Source: Craterostigma plantagineum
Lineage: Eukaryota > Streptophyta > Magnoliopsida > Lamiales > Linderniaceae
NCBI GenBank assembly: GCA_027422505.1
Contig: JAPQWV010000001.1
Coordinates: forward strand, 8,122,001-8,186,000
Length of the DNA: 64,000 nucleotides
Direction: 5' to 3'
Part shown: positions 45,701 through 57,947 of the stretch, one piece after another
How positions within the stretch are numbered: position 1 is the first letter of the stretch
Layout: every line of letters starts with the position of its first letter
Translations under genes and position numbers: made by a program
Notes under the pieces: model-generated
Seen by the model: the letters and a program-made list of their open reading frames with translations, nothing else
The model's database searches: none
Told to the model about the DNA's origin: nothing

Positions 45701-46189
45701 TTTCGTACTCTCAAAAACTCGTATTCCCTATAAAAATCCAAAGCAGAATAGCAAGTAAAACAACAAATAAGCTCAAAAGGAGGTAAATCTCAAAAACAAG
45801 CATATTCAAATTATGCTCAAAGTTGCGTCTTAACTCTGCCTGTTCCTTGAGTTTTTTCTCTTCTTCTTGCTTCTGCCAATCCATCTGTAAACGAGAAAAT
45901 AAGAAATTAGTTAGTTCTTAGATGTAAGGTACTTCTATGAAACTTGAGACATATCTATTTATAAACTTGATGATGGAAACATAAGTCATTTATTGTCCCG
46001 ACATTAAGACGAATTTTTGACTAAGGTGACGTTTCTTCCTTCTCCAATAAGGATATCGTATCATGAAAATCGATCTTGAAAAATTCATAGATTTGATATT
46101 ATCCTTGTGATTGATTTGGGTCATTTCTAGATTACTTGATATTATCCTTGTGATTGATTTGGGTCATCTCTAAAATTTTATTGCAAATC

Positions 46190-47530
46190 AAGCATTAGGA
46201 TTAAGATTCGCAAACTGTACTCATTTGCGAATCAAAAGCTCAATTCGCGAACCATCTCCAATTTTGACCAGTCAATGAGTAAAATTGCGAACTCACAGCT
46301 CTCAAATCGCGAACTGATCTATTCGCAAACCATCGCAACTTTGCAATCTACTTAGAATTCGCAATCTACTTCGAATTCGCAATCTAGTGGGCCTTTACTT
46401 CAAACATTTACAGCCCAGTTCTAAACTAGGGTTCACACTTTAGGCCCGCGAAGTTTTTTTATTATTATTTTTACCAATTCGCAAACTGAACTCGCAAAAC
46501 AAAAATCCCAAATCACAAACCTCTTCTTTGTGAATCCCGTTCATCAAATCTTCCAATATAGCTTGCATTTTCTGTGGTTGAGTGCTCAAATTGTTACCAT
46601 CGCATACTCGCGTCTTCTCTGTGGTATGTCTGCAACGTTACCTTAACTCTTTCTTTCTTTTCCTTGTTTAACGATTGTTTTTCTTAAATCACAGGAGTGA
46701 TTTCTCGAAGAACAGGTGGTTTGCAGTTGGTCCCTGTAGAAATGTTGTAGTTTTTAGTGATAATTTGAGTCTGTTTGTTTGATTTATGTGCTGAAATCGA
46801 GTTTATCTTCTCAAATCGGGTTTTTCAAGTCGAGTTTTTCCTTTTATCTGGGTTCGAAATTTTTTTAAAAGAGGAGGTATCTTTTTTATTCTTCAAAATG
46901 GAACTTTGCGGGTCCAAAAGTGTTTGTTTTTCAAACTCTCTAATTACTCACTTTGCGGCTTTGACCGTCTGACTACGTAATTCGCAAAATTCGAAGATCG
47001 CGAATCTTGGGATTCATAAGTTTCAATCTGCGAATTGATACTTTGCGATTCCTTGTTTGACCTGGTCAATTTGCGAATCCTGTCAGAATCGCAAACTTTC
47101 TGTTTTGTAAAGTTCAAACTGACTTGACTTAGTCAAACCCGCAAACCGCTCTGCTTTGCGAATTTAAATTTCCTTTACATTGCGAACTCTAAGTATGCGA
47201 ATGCAAGACACACTTCGCGTATTGGCGTTCGCAACACTCAATTCGCAAAGTCCCTTTCAACTTAACCCGCAATCCAGACTTAGAAATATTTCCTTTACAT
47301 TGCGAATTCTAAGTATGCGAATGCAAGACACACTTCGCGTGTTGACGTTCGCAACGCTCAATTCGCAAAGTCTTTTTCAACTCAACCCGCAAACCTTTGA
47401 GCTCGCATCTCAGAATTCGCAAAAGTGTTCATTTTCAAACTTCTCGCAGAATTCGCAATATAGAATCCGCAAACTCGCAAAATCACCAACTTCCTTTGAT
47501 CAACCCGCAATCCATACTTAGAAAATTTTT
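46190..47530 (+). repeat. TTCGCAAA/TTTGCGAA-rich spacer with a 120-bp tandem duplication
   Basis: Dozens of TTCGCAA, TTGCGAA and CTCGCAA motifs in both orientations. 47170-47280 and 47288-47398 are a near-perfect tandem pair (shared TTTCCTTTACATTGCGAA, AAGTATGCGAATGCAAGAC, CACTTCGCGT). Non-coding, between pol and the additional ORF. Confidence 0.75.
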
Positions 47531-47689
47531 CGGCCAAAATATTTCGTTAAACATAAATGGGCCCAACAGGAATGGGCCAAATCTTTTCTAAACGATTTTT
47601 TTTCAAAAGCCCATACTTAAACAACATTCTCTATTGATATTCAATTGTTATAATATCACGTCTCTAATCTCTTTTGTTCTTCTTCTTGC

Positions 47690-47691
47690 AG
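47690..47691 (+). promoter_or_regulatory. Candidate 3' splice site before the additional ORF
   Basis: A pyrimidine tract (47657-47689, TCTTTTGTTCTTCTTCTTGC) ends in CAG, 49 bp upstream of the additional ORF's ATG. This looks like an acceptor that could make a spliced subgenomic mRNA. No donor could be assigned. Confidence 0.45.
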
Positions 47692-47739
47692 TCTCAGCAG
47701 CACTTCCCGGTGTCAAAAAAATATATATATAAAAAAAAA

Positions 47740-50700
47740 ATGACGACACCTACGGATATGACTTACCCACCTACTGATATGGTTTACCCAACCTCAAAAT
47801 GGATCACGACCAAGGACAATAATTTCCAACTTGACCTTCACACATTCAAGTGCAAGGAAGAAATTATATTGTCCATTCTGAGAAACCACCACTTTGGGTA
47901 TGCTTTTTCGGCCTCGGTCCAAGTCCCTACAGTTTACCTTCAACAGTTCTGGGGGACGATGAAGACCAAAATTGCTCAGGATAACAGTATTTATTACGAG
48001 GCCCAAATAGCAAATGAGACTGTCAGTATCACAAGAGATCTCCTTCGGAGCATTCTCAGATTGCCAAGTCAACCTCAATACGAACCTGAGGCTTCCGAGA
48101 ATGAGCTTCTAGAGGACATGATGAAGATGGGATATTACTCGCCTATCAAGTTTGTCTCCCATTTTCAGAACTCCATGATCCCGCATCCTTGGCGAACACT
48201 CTTTGCATTTGTCAATAAGTGTTTCTCACCCAAGCACTCAGGATGGGACAGATGTAATATCACAATCCTTCGCATCTTCCATGGGATTGTGTTTCGAAGA
48301 AATTACGACTTTGTCAAGCTTATTACCACTGATCTCGACGACCAACTTCATCTACGAACAAAGTCCAAAAAGCCACAGAATTTGCCGTACCCCCGGTGGT
48401 TCTCACTTATCATCCATCATTTTCTGACCACAACACCGGGAATACATCACGACCAGTAGAAGAAAATTTCACCCCACCCAAACTGCGCTACCTTCAGAAG
48501 GGAAAGACTGATGAGAAATATTCGCGCAAGGCAATGCCAATCCCTCACGAGTTACTCGTCCTTGCAAACCCCGACCATATTGATGCCTATTGCAGAGATT
48601 ACAAAGTTCCTCACCCCACGACACAGGATAACCCACCTGAGTCTAACCCAGGGGTTAGTGAGACTGAGAGAGCTGAAATGAGCGAGAGAGAAAGAGAGAG
48701 TGAGATCTTGAGAGAAACCACAGTAACCAACCCTATCCCACACGCACCACAGACTACATCTCAAGAAACAATCCCCGACCAACCACCACCATCCTCTGAA
48801 CACACAATACCCGAACAATCGCTCGACGAACAACCACACATAGATGTTCCCGAGACGATCACAACAGCACTAACTGAGTCAGAAAGAGCCGGGTCAATCC
48901 CTAGGATAGAAGACGTCGTAGTCGACCCAACGACGCATGAGCGAACCCCACCAGACCATTCACTTGTCTCCCAACAGACAAGTGTCTCAACGCAACATGA
49001 ACCACCCCAAACCTCCAGCAGCTCGGTCCCTGTGTCTGAATCAACTCGAGAAATACCCATTCCCGTGACACAGACCGAGCCTCAGCCTGATCCTCAGGCC
49101 ACAACGTTCATAGAAGAGCCCCAAATAGAGGCTCTTCAAGGATTGGACGGAAGTCTCTCGCATGTTGATGATTTCAGCAGCTCACCATCCGCGAGCCACC
49201 GTACAGAACCTAGTTCTGGACGCGTGCTAACGGGACGCCTTGACGATCCCGGAGATAGTTTCACCCAAGCCCGTCCCACTGACGTGGCAACAACGACCCG
49301 AGCACCATCTCCAAAAGATGCGTCGCAAGGAGTGGTCGGAAGACCCAAGGACCCTGAAGTTCCACGAACTTCGGGTGACGAGGGCCACCGTCCAGAACCT
49401 CGTTCTGAACGTGTTCCAACGGCTCCCTCTAGTGGCGCCGGATCTATTCCAACACAGGTGACGACTGCCTACTTGGAGAATCGGCTGTTCGAATTCTTCG
49501 AGACCGTAACCCTACCAAGGGTCAAAGGTCTTATCAAGGAGGCGGTTCAAGCAACTTCCACTGACAAAGGGAAGGCTCCCATATCTGACCAACCTCCTCC
49601 TCAACAGCCGGTACTTCCCCGTCTTCTCACCCTGCCACCACGCAACCCGACGACACCCAACTTGTACACAGTGCCTCTGCTCGAGCTCTTTGATGTTGGC
49701 ATTGCTCGCATAATTGATCTCGACAGCAACCGGAGCGTTGAAGAAGAAGACCTCTACCGGAAGCTAGTCGCAGGAGGCGTCATCCCATCTCCTGATGCGA
49801 GCATACCGACTGACACATGCCGCCAAGAAGGCCCCAGTCAGAAACGTCGTCACGACGATCCAGACGACCAGGATCGTCCTGAGGGGGAGAGCAGCAAGAG
49901 ACCGAGAACCAAGTCTCCTGTTATTCGCGGCGGAAGAAGCAGAGGACGCGGGGTTCAAACGCGTGGAGGCAGTTCGTCACGACCACCTAATCCACCACCA
50001 AGGTCCTCCAGGGGCAGACAAGCTACACCAGGGCCGAACCAGACAACTTCCCTTGGTGAAGTCGAGTCTGCTCCCTCGAGGATCTCCACCCAACCAGTCC
50101 AAGCAACTACAACCCCTCGTCAAAAGGATCCTCAAGACTACATTGACAGATATATCTTAGACGAGGAATGGATGACGAGAACAGAGACAGCAGAAGAGTC
50201 CCGCCTAAGGATTGAAAGCGTTCGTAACTTATTAAAGGCGGCAGCAGCAGACTTCTGCTTCATCGAGCGAGAGGAAGAGGAGCAAGGAGAAAATCCTGAG
50301 GCAGATCTTCCAGAACTTCCAGAACTCCTTCAGCATCAGGTGCCCGAGGAACCAACGCCAGGCTACGAGTTCATAGAAACTCGTTGGAGAAACGCGAAGA
50401 TCAAGGCACCATTTCTTGAGGATCTTTATCCAAAGATCTGGAGGAAGGAAGAAGAAATAAAGGGAGTCAACGAGCTGAATCTTCGAGGCCTTGAGCACCT
50501 AAGAGGGACGTATAGGGGACTTAGCCATCAGATTATGCTCTGGGAAGTCACGGCCAAGAAAGGAATGAATAGAGATCAATACAGGAAGTACATGAGAGAT
50601 CAATTGGCCATCTGTGATGTTGTGGATGTCGAATGGGCGGTAGGAAGATATGTAGGTCCTGTCTTTGTTATTGATCGCTATGACAGGAAAATCGTAAAAT

Positions 50701-51293
50701 ATTCAGAAGCAGATCTTCCCTATCTTCCACTGGGCGAACTCAACAAGCTCTACAATATTTATCGCAATAAGTTTCCCCTTGACACTCACACAAGACGAGA
50801 TGGTTATAGAGCTATCAAGGAGTGCATGCTGAGGCAGGTCAAGTACTTCGCTGCTCATGACTTCCAAATGGCCTTGGAAAGCAATATGAGCAAGGTCAAC
50901 CTGACGCGTCCAGACAACAGATATAAGGATCTCGAAAAGTTTGAAGAGGGATTTATCTTCCTTGAACCACAACCAGGGGTCACCTACCTACAAGCTCAGA
51001 AGAAAGTAAAGCAGGTGCTACTTCTGTCAGAGATCTCCAAATTTTCAGATGGAACATTGAAGATTATCCTCAACCAACTTCGGGCTAAGAAAAAGACAGT
51101 TTCCGAAGATGACAAGCTAGAAGGAACAGAACTGGAAGAGAAAGATGTCCTACGGAAACTCATCGAGAAGATCAGATATCGGATCGTTCTTCGGAACGAC
51201 ATCAGACAGTTCGAGACTGCCCTAGGATTCAGGAAGACCTACTTGGCTCATAGAGAACCCCCACCTCCGCCTCGCTCGAAGAAAAAGAAATGA
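47740..51293 (+). pseudogene. Additional ORF of the SIRE-like element (function unknown)
   Basis: ATG at 47740 (MTTPTDMTYPPTDMVYPTSK). The N-terminal part (to about 48440) is a folded-looking domain with TFKCKEEIILSILRNHHFGY and VPTVYLQQFWGTMKT; the YLQQFW phrase recurs in uncharacterised retroelement proteins of plants. A frame change at about 48400-48460 leads to a second ORF, open to 51293. That ORF has a long disordered Pro/Ser/Thr/Glu-rich region (48600-50100), an Arg/Gly-rich patch (GGRSRGRGVQTRGG, about 49930), then a helical, charged C-terminal region ending PPPPPRSKKKK. Total would be near 1180 residues. No signal peptide or transmembrane helix was seen, so an envelope role is not supported. 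RNA binding is possible from the RG patch, but this is inference. Confidence 0.7.
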
Positions 51294-51342
51294 AGACTTA
51301 GTTTATTTGCTCGATTGTAATTTGGACACTTAGGGGGAGATT

Positions 51343-51597
51343 GTTAGGACTTAGTTTACTTGGCTAATCGGTGTGGGATATTGTTAGGAATATTTTAGAA
51401 GTGTCCAAAATATTAATTCTAAGTCTTGTAATTTCTTTTCTATGTATTTTATAGATGTTTTATTTATGTAATTGGGTTGTATTTGTAATGGGCTTGTTAG
51501 GGGCCCAATGGGCTTAAATACCTCACAAGGTATTTAAGCTTAAACCCTAACTTCATTAATGTAAGTTTCCATTTTGCTAAAATCTCACGTACTCAAC
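51343..51597 (+). repeat. 3' LTR (start certain, end tentative) of the SIRE-like element
   Basis: TGTTAGGACTTAG follows the purine tract. A TATA-like TTAAATACC (51513) and GGTATTTAAGC lie within. A first possible end is ACTCAACA at 51597. SIRE LTRs are often longer, and a later end (CCCCAACA near 52709) cannot be excluded. No TSD is available because the 5' end is lost. Confidence 0.55.
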
Positions 51598-51724
51598 ACT
51601 AAACCTCAAAAGTAAACTATTCTCATATTACGAAGGTTTAATCTGTTGAAGTGTTCTTGGATAATCTGGATTTACAGGCTTCTCAACCTGAGGATTTTCC
51701 TCCAGAGTGAGAACCTAGTTTATA

Positions 51725-52517
51725 ACCTAGTTGGTATCTATTGGAAATCGTTTCGGTCGCCAAATAGTCGAAACATTGTCGGCTGCCGCTTTGTTCGAAC
51801 TAGTTTGGAATTAAATTATCAATTCGAATAAATTTGTATAAAATTTGATTTGGAAAATTCGAATTAGACGTAAAACAAAGAGTGTACTTGGTAAGCTACA
51901 TTATTCAAGCCATGGGTTCGTTTGACGAAGCTCGACGCCCGAACCGAACTGCATCTAGCCATCAGGAGCAATCTCGGAGGTTCGATCAAGTACATACCGG
52001 CGTGATGATCTAGCCCGGAGGCCCCGGGAGCCAGACGAGGTGTTGCGACGTCCATCCGAGGTGCAATTACGTTCACCGACGGTATGTTTCGAATCCTACC
52101 GATTTGATTTTATGAAAAATACCAACGATATCGGAATGATACGAACAACCCCTCATTGCGATCTTCGGCAAGTGTAGAATTAATATGGAAAATTTGGTAT
52201 CGATCGGAAATCGTTTTGGTTATCAAACGGATGAAAGACCGCAGACTGCCGCTTTGCTCGAATTAATAATTTCGAATCACTGATTTGATTTTGCAACAAA
52301 TACCAAACGACATCGGAATAATTCGAAAGACCCCTCGTTGCGATCATCGGGAAGTGTAGAATCAATATGGAGAATTTGGTATCGATCAGAAATCATTTCG
52401 GTCGCCAAATAGTCAAAATACGGTCGGCTGCCGCTTTGTTCGAACTAGTTTGGAATTAAATTATCAATTCGAATAAATTTGTATAAAATTTGATTTGGAA
52501 AATTCGAATTAGACGTG
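51725..52517. repeat. Near-identical direct repeat pair plus a diverged middle copy
   Basis: 51727-51873 and 52378-52517 are almost identical (GGTATCNATNNGAAATC, TTTCGGTCGCCAAATAGTC, GGCTGCCGCTTTGTTCGAAC, AAAATTCGAATTAGACGT). A third, more divergent copy lies at 52195-52320. The spacing suggests an LTR or tandem retroelement remnant. Between them, 51874-52100 is unrelated sequence. Confidence 0.6.
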
Positions 52518-52751
52518 ATCTCCTGAGGCTCAGGGCAATATCTTGGGCACTCGGGAGAAGCCGAAGGGCGCTAGGTCGAGTTTAGATGTTGAAAATCGAA
52601 AATTCGTCACCCTACGCCGCTCGGTTCAAAATGCGCTTCCGCTATCGCCACATTGCACTGTTCGGGGACCGGCCTCGATTAATCGGGCCCGCCCCAACAA
52701 TATTCAGGTCTCGAGACTCGAGTTTTGAGCGGGCCTAAGTTCGTTTAAATC
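52518..52751. other. GC-rich non-coding flank
   Basis: No recognisable gene. CGGGCCCGCCCC and GAGCGGGCC sequence resembles degraded repeat DNA. Confidence 0.3.
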
Positions 52752-55057
52752 TAGAGCTATCAAACGGGCCGGCGGGGCGGACGCCGGTAGCGCTGCATTC
52801 TGGCGGGCTTGAGAAAGGGAGGCCTGCCCCGCCCCTTAGGTGGGCCGCGGGCCTGGCCGGCTTAGCCCGACAGAGGTAAAAAATAAAGCTTAATTATTTG
52901 TTTTGTCATGTAAATTTGGGGTTGTGGCGATTTCGGGACACCTTAATTAAGCGGATAATTTTTAGTCCTGTAAATCTAATAAAAATGAGCAATTTAAGAA
53001 CAATTTAACCCGAAATTAACACGTGTACGCCGATATCGATGATTTGGACCCAATTTTTTTCTCTAACATTGAACTAAGCGCCACCTACCTAAAGAAAAAA
53101 ACTTAAATGATAAGAATAAGACACACAATAATATTTACATAATAACAACTAAGTAATTAACAATAATGATTAAGTAAAAAACCTATCTTCAAGTAGGAGC
53201 AACAACACGACGTGATAGTCGAGATTTTTTCTCCAAATCGAAGAACTCATTCTCTTTCAAAACTTTGTCGGAATCTAGCATGTAACTCAAACAAATCGAG
53301 TCATCCATAGCGGTAAAGCGTGCATCCTTGTTCCTCACCACTCCATTTCATTACCATCATAATTTTAGGTTTACGTGGGACAAGGTTTCAATGTCTTCAT
53401 CCAAAGCGGCTTGTATTGCCATTGTAGCAGTCCCTTGAGATTGAGAACTTCATGGTCGGAAAACCTGGTCGTCGATTCCATTATTGTCGGGATTACAAGG
53501 TGAACAATTTTTAGTTAATTTTTTTTCATCTTTTCGGTATGTGACTGTAATGTTAATTCATTTTTTTCAGAAAAATGGATTTGATTTTTTTAACGGAAGG
53601 ATCCTCCAATATGTAATTGAGAATGAGAAAGAAAAGCTGCAACATGAGACTAAGAAAATGTAGATGGTGAACACGATGAACAAAGAAGTTATAATCGCAA
53701 GGAAGACAAACATGTATCATATCATGACACTTGGATGCATTTGCTTTATCTTGTAATCACTCACCTCATTTGATAGGTTTTTATTGGGAAATTCCACTTG
53801 ATACCTTGTGTTTAAGACTTTTTCAGTTGGTGTCCAAAGTTATTTTCAAATCCGATAGGTACCCATGTGTTTAAGACTTTTCCGACTGGTACCCAGAGTA
53901 ATTTTTCAATTCCGGTTGGTACCCATGTGTTTAATGCTTTTCCAATACCATTATCGAGGCCGGCAAAGAGCGGCATGAGCAGCACCGTCAAGAGCTTCAG
54001 TGGTCCACGGAAGCAGCCGACAGATGCGCGACCGCCGAGTAATAATCGATCGCCCCCGGTGGCTCCCTGCGACTGCCACATCGACTAATTTCGACGGGAA
54101 TTCCGTCTAAATGCCTAAAATAAAAATAATAATAAAAAGTAAAATAAAAATAAGAAATAAAAAGTAAAATCGAGGTTCGGCGGGAATCCCGTTGAAATGT
54201 TATACAAAGTATTCTCAATGTAGGTATCTCTAACGTATAACGTCGTGTTTTTAAAAGAAATGTGATCATTAGGAGTAAGAAATTTTTAGAATTCCATTAG
54301 ACGAGTCTTACGCATATAAAATCCTCATTTAAAATCGCGGCATTATATGTTAGGGATGCCTACCTTAAAAACAGTTTGGGTACCAATTGGAAAAACCTTA
54401 AGCACAGGGGTACCAAATGGAATTGATAAATACTTAGGGCACCAGTTTGAAAAGTCTTAAATACAGGGGTACCTATCGGGGTCCAAAATAACGTTGAGCA
54501 TTAATTAGAAAAGCCGTAAACACAGGGGCACCAAGTAGAATTTCCCTTTTTTATTTAAGAATTATGCTTAATTACTTAGTTGTTTATTGTTTAATTATGA
54601 TTTTTTTCTTACCATTTATTTTTTTATTACCTTGGTGGTGTTTAGTTGGATGTAGCGAAAAAATTTGGGTCAAAATGGTCCTTGAAGGTGTCCCGAAATC
54701 GCCACCACCTCCAATTACGGGACTAAAAAATTTATTAAGCCTAAAAAATATAAAAAAGAGAATAATATTATAAAAAAGGAAAAAAAGAAGAATTTTAGTT
54801 CGGAATTTGCAATATAATCCTAACTCTTTAATAAAAATTTATTACTTAATTCCACTTAAAATTGTAATTAAAAAATATAAAAAAATCTATATAATTTATT
54901 TATACATTTGTTATTTAATAAAATATTAATATTTTTTAATTATGGTGGGCCTGCCCACGGCCTGCCAGGCCCACCTTGTCTGGCCTATAATTTCACAGCC
55001 CGTCCCGCCACTTTGGCGGGCGGGGCGGACCGGCCCGCAGGCATTTTTACAGCTCTA
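52752..55057. mobile_element. hAT-like element with a nested Mutator-like element
   Basis: TAGAGCTATCAAACGGGCC at the left and ..TTTTTACAGCTCTA at the right. TSD tttaaatc (52744-52751) versus tttaaacc (55058-55065), 7 of 8. GGGCGGGGCGG subterminal blocks lie at both ends. No transposase found in the AT-rich interior (52880-53780 and 54560-54940). Same family style as 3754-4151. Confidence 0.75.
53786..54548. mobile_element. Mutator-like element nested in the hAT
   Basis: TIRs GGGAAATTCCACTTGATACC and, inverted, GGGAAATTCTACTTGGTGCC. 9-bp flanks gtttttatt and ttttttatt match at 8 of 9. Both halves have an array of a GGTACCCATGTGTTTAA-type unit (53815-53945, and inverted at 54390-54540). No transposase. 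Confidence 0.75.
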
Positions 55058-55065
55058 TTTAAACC

Positions 55066-55388
55066 ATGATGCTCATTTGAAAAAAATCGTCTTTCATCTT
55101 CTTCTTCCGTAATTTATCCGCTAATCTCGTTTCCAATCATCCAATGAAATAATCTATACTCGTATATAAAATTACTTAGGGTGTTTAAAACTATCAATTT
55201 AGTCGGTCAATTTAATAAGTAATTACTTACATTATTAACCTTACAATTTTAAATTTTAAATCTTAGATTAAAATTGTTAATAATCACTTAATTAGGAATA
55301 TAAAATGCTCGAAAGACTCTGACCAAAAAGGGTAAATAATCTACAAAGATGGTCCAATCCCAAAGAACGAGAAACGGGATTGAAAATA
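55066..55388. other. AT-rich non-coding stretch
   Basis: No feature seen. Confidence 0.5.
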
Positions 55389-55639
55389 GGGTATATTACG
55401 TTCATGCCACCTTTAGGTTTTTAAATTGGATTCAGGCCATGTCAGTATAAAATTTAGTTTTAAGGACCCGATTTCTGCAGTACCGCTTCATTGTTCTGCA
55501 GTACCACTTCATTGTTATGCAGTACCACTTCATTGTTATGCAGTATCACTTCATTGTTCTGCAGTACCACTTCATTTTTCCTGAGAGGGGCTGAATTCTA
55601 AATTCGGGCCCTGACAGGGGCCTGAATGAAAATTGTCCC
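55389..55639. mobile_element. Mutator-type MITE, CAGTACC family, copy 3
   Basis: Perfect 9-bp TSD ttgaaaata (55380-55388 and 55640-55648). Five tandem copies of GCAGTACCACTTCATTGTT-like units (55476-55577). The right end is GGGGCCTGAATGAAAATTGTCCC. Confidence 0.85.
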
Positions 55640-55648
55640 TTGAAAATA

Positions 55649-56034
55649 TGAAACAGATCTTTCTTTTCACTCATTTACAAGTATTGTTAACAACATTTTC
55701 CTTTTAAATCTCTGTGCCCCAACTCAATAGGTCGTCTCAAGAACAAGTTTATTACATGTGATCATATGGGTTGGATTTGAACCTTCTTACAAAAGTAGTA
55801 CTTAAAACTATAATAAAGTCTCCATATTGGTGCTCAAATTTTTAAAACGTGTCATTTTGATTTCTCAACTTTGCAAGACCTCATTTGACCTAAAGAGCAG
55901 GTAAAAGAACCATAAGTGAACGGTTTTACAAAGTTCCAAAGCAGCACATTGAAAAGTTTGAGCATCAATAATTAGGATTTTTATGCACGTCGTAATTAGG
56001 GATACCTCTTAGAAGAATGAAGTACAAAATTCTC
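55649..56034. other. Non-coding stretch
   Basis: AT-rich, no gene or RNA seen. Confidence 0.45.
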
Positions 56035-57022
56035 GGGATTTTTAATTAAATAATTAAAAAATCAACCATTAATAAAATAAACAACTAATGAAAACCATTA
56101 ATAAAACAGACATATCCGTAATCCTAAGTTACGAGTTGCTAACTCGTATTATTAGAGTACGAGTTACTTGTCCATGGTGGGCTGAGATGGCATTTCAAGT
56201 AACTCGTACTCCCAAGTTACGAGTTACTCTCTTTTCTTCTTTTTTTTTTTTAATTTTTTTTTATTTTTTTTATTTTAACTTATTTTATATTTATTAATTG
56301 TATAATCCATCAAATCATAAAATCATCGTTATCTCATGTGATTTACATAATAAAAATCAATAAACACATTTAATTTATTGTTTGTTTCGCGACTATTAAA
56401 ATGATATGCATATCTTATATTCTTCGAATATCGGAAATATTTAATTATTTTTCTAAAATTAGGATTTCTTATCGTTAAGGCAATATCAATCGAAAAAGGG
56501 GTACACAATAAATATATAGTTCAATCCATTATATATTTATATATTTTGATTATTAAATATTTAACGATAAGAATTCCATTGTGTATCCCTTTTTCGATTG
56601 ATATTGCCTTAACGATAAGAATTCATAACTTTATAAAAATAATTAAATATTACTGATATTCGAAAAATATAAGATATGCATATCATTTTAATCGTCGCGA
56701 AACAAACAATAAATTAGATGCATTTATTGAATTTTATTATGTATATCACATGAGATAAAGATGATTTTATGATTTGGTGGATTATATAATTAGTAAATAT
56801 AAAATAAGTTAAAATAATAATAAAAAAAGAATAACTCGTAACTTGGGATTATGAGTTACTTGAAATGCCATGTCAGCCCACGTGGACAAGTAACTCGTAT
56901 TAATAATACGAGTTAATAACTCGTAACTTAGGATTACGAAAATATCTATTTTATTAATGATTTTCATTAGTTGATTATCTTATTTATGGTTGATTTTTTT
57001 AAATTATTTAATTAAAACCCCC
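56035..57022. mobile_element. Foldback element with about 460-bp inverted arms
   Basis: Perfect 9-bp TSD aaaattctc (56026-56034 and 57023-57031). The right half is the reverse complement of the left almost from end to end: for example CGATTGATATTGCC at 56584 against its inverse at 56477, and GATATGCATATC in both arms. Only a short centre (about 56505-56570) is unpaired. Both arms carry TAACTCGTA/TACGAGTTA motifs as in MULE-2, and the TSD length is that of Mutator elements. Non-coding. Confidence 0.85.
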
Positions 57023-57110
57023 AAAATTCTCATGTTGATCAAAGCTGAATTTTGTATCAATATTACACAATAACATGTATGTATAAGAAAAATTGCAATT
57101 TAGCCCCCTA

Positions 57111-57478
57111 GGGCTCGTTTGATACGTGCGTATGGGTGTGTATGGGTGTGTATAGGATGTGTATGAATAAGTTGTGTCATGTTTGATATCTGTGTATAGC
57201 TATACATGCCTTGTATGGCTATACACGTCTATTACAAGGTTTTTAGTTATAGGTCTTGTATATTCATACTCACCTCTAAGGTGGTTATGCGGTGTGTATC
57301 ACTAAGCCATACACACATATACACATCTCAAACACATCTATCAAACACAACTTATATCATTACATAAATAATTAATATACGCATATCAAACATGTTAAAA
57401 CACAACATCAACAAAATCCTTGTATAGCTATACATAAATAACTTACACCCATGTAATCCCCAAACACTGAACGAGCTC
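57111..57478. mobile_element. Tourist-type MITE (same family as 19842-26378)
   Basis: GGGCTCGTTTGATACG at the left, ..CACTGAACGAGCTC at the right, TSD cta (57108-57110 and 57479-57481). Shares long stretches with 26030-26378. Confidence 0.75.
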
Positions 57479-57947
57479 CTATAGTTATAAATTATATTTC
57501 ATTAATTGCACAATAAATAATAAATCTAAAAATTAATAGTAACATAATATATTAAATCTGCAATAGAGTGTAAAAAAGTATTAGTGTATAATTAATACCT
57601 TCTAATTTTACCATTGAAATATATACGATGGAGACAAGTGTCCCAATAGGATGACGGGTAAGGTTTTTCAAGTGGATCACTTCGAATTTTAAGAATTGTA
57701 AAAAGTGCGATGGATAAAGATAGGACTTTCCAGAAAAATCTAAAGTGAGGCACTAACGTGGCTTCTTTACGTTACACGTGCGTCTCTCTCGACTCAACAG
57801 ATCAATTTTCTCTCTTTTTTTAGTTATCTTCGGACGTTTCGCCATTTCCACATATCACATGTAAAAAAGGAGTTTTGTAGGCAAAGAGATCTCCCAATTT
57901 TCATTCAGTTATTTGCACAAAGAAGACAAAGACTTTTGGTAATAATA
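57479..57947 (+). promoter_or_regulatory. Upstream region of the LTI65-like gene
   Basis: Contains an ACGT-core box (TTACACGTGCGTC at 57772-57784, a CACGTG motif of the ABRE/G-box type), in line with ABA control of LTI65/RD29 genes. No TATA box could be fixed with certainty. Confidence 0.45.

Larger units (their letters stand above)
41766..51597 (+). mobile_element. SIRE-like Copia retrotransposon, 5' truncated
   Basis: Order: protease-integrase-RT-RNase H, a set of AGGGGGAG tracts, a 2-kb motif-rich spacer, a large additional ORF, a final AGGGGGAGA purine tract (51333-51341) and the start of a 3' LTR. An extra ORF between pol and the 3' LTR is the mark of the SIRE/Maximus branch of plant Copia. 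Gag and the 5' LTR are missing at the junction with the minus-strand Copia. Confidence 0.75.

Noticed and set aside
47740..51293. Envelope protein
   Set aside because: No signal peptide, transmembrane helix or coiled-coil fusion region was seen, so I call it only an additional ORF.
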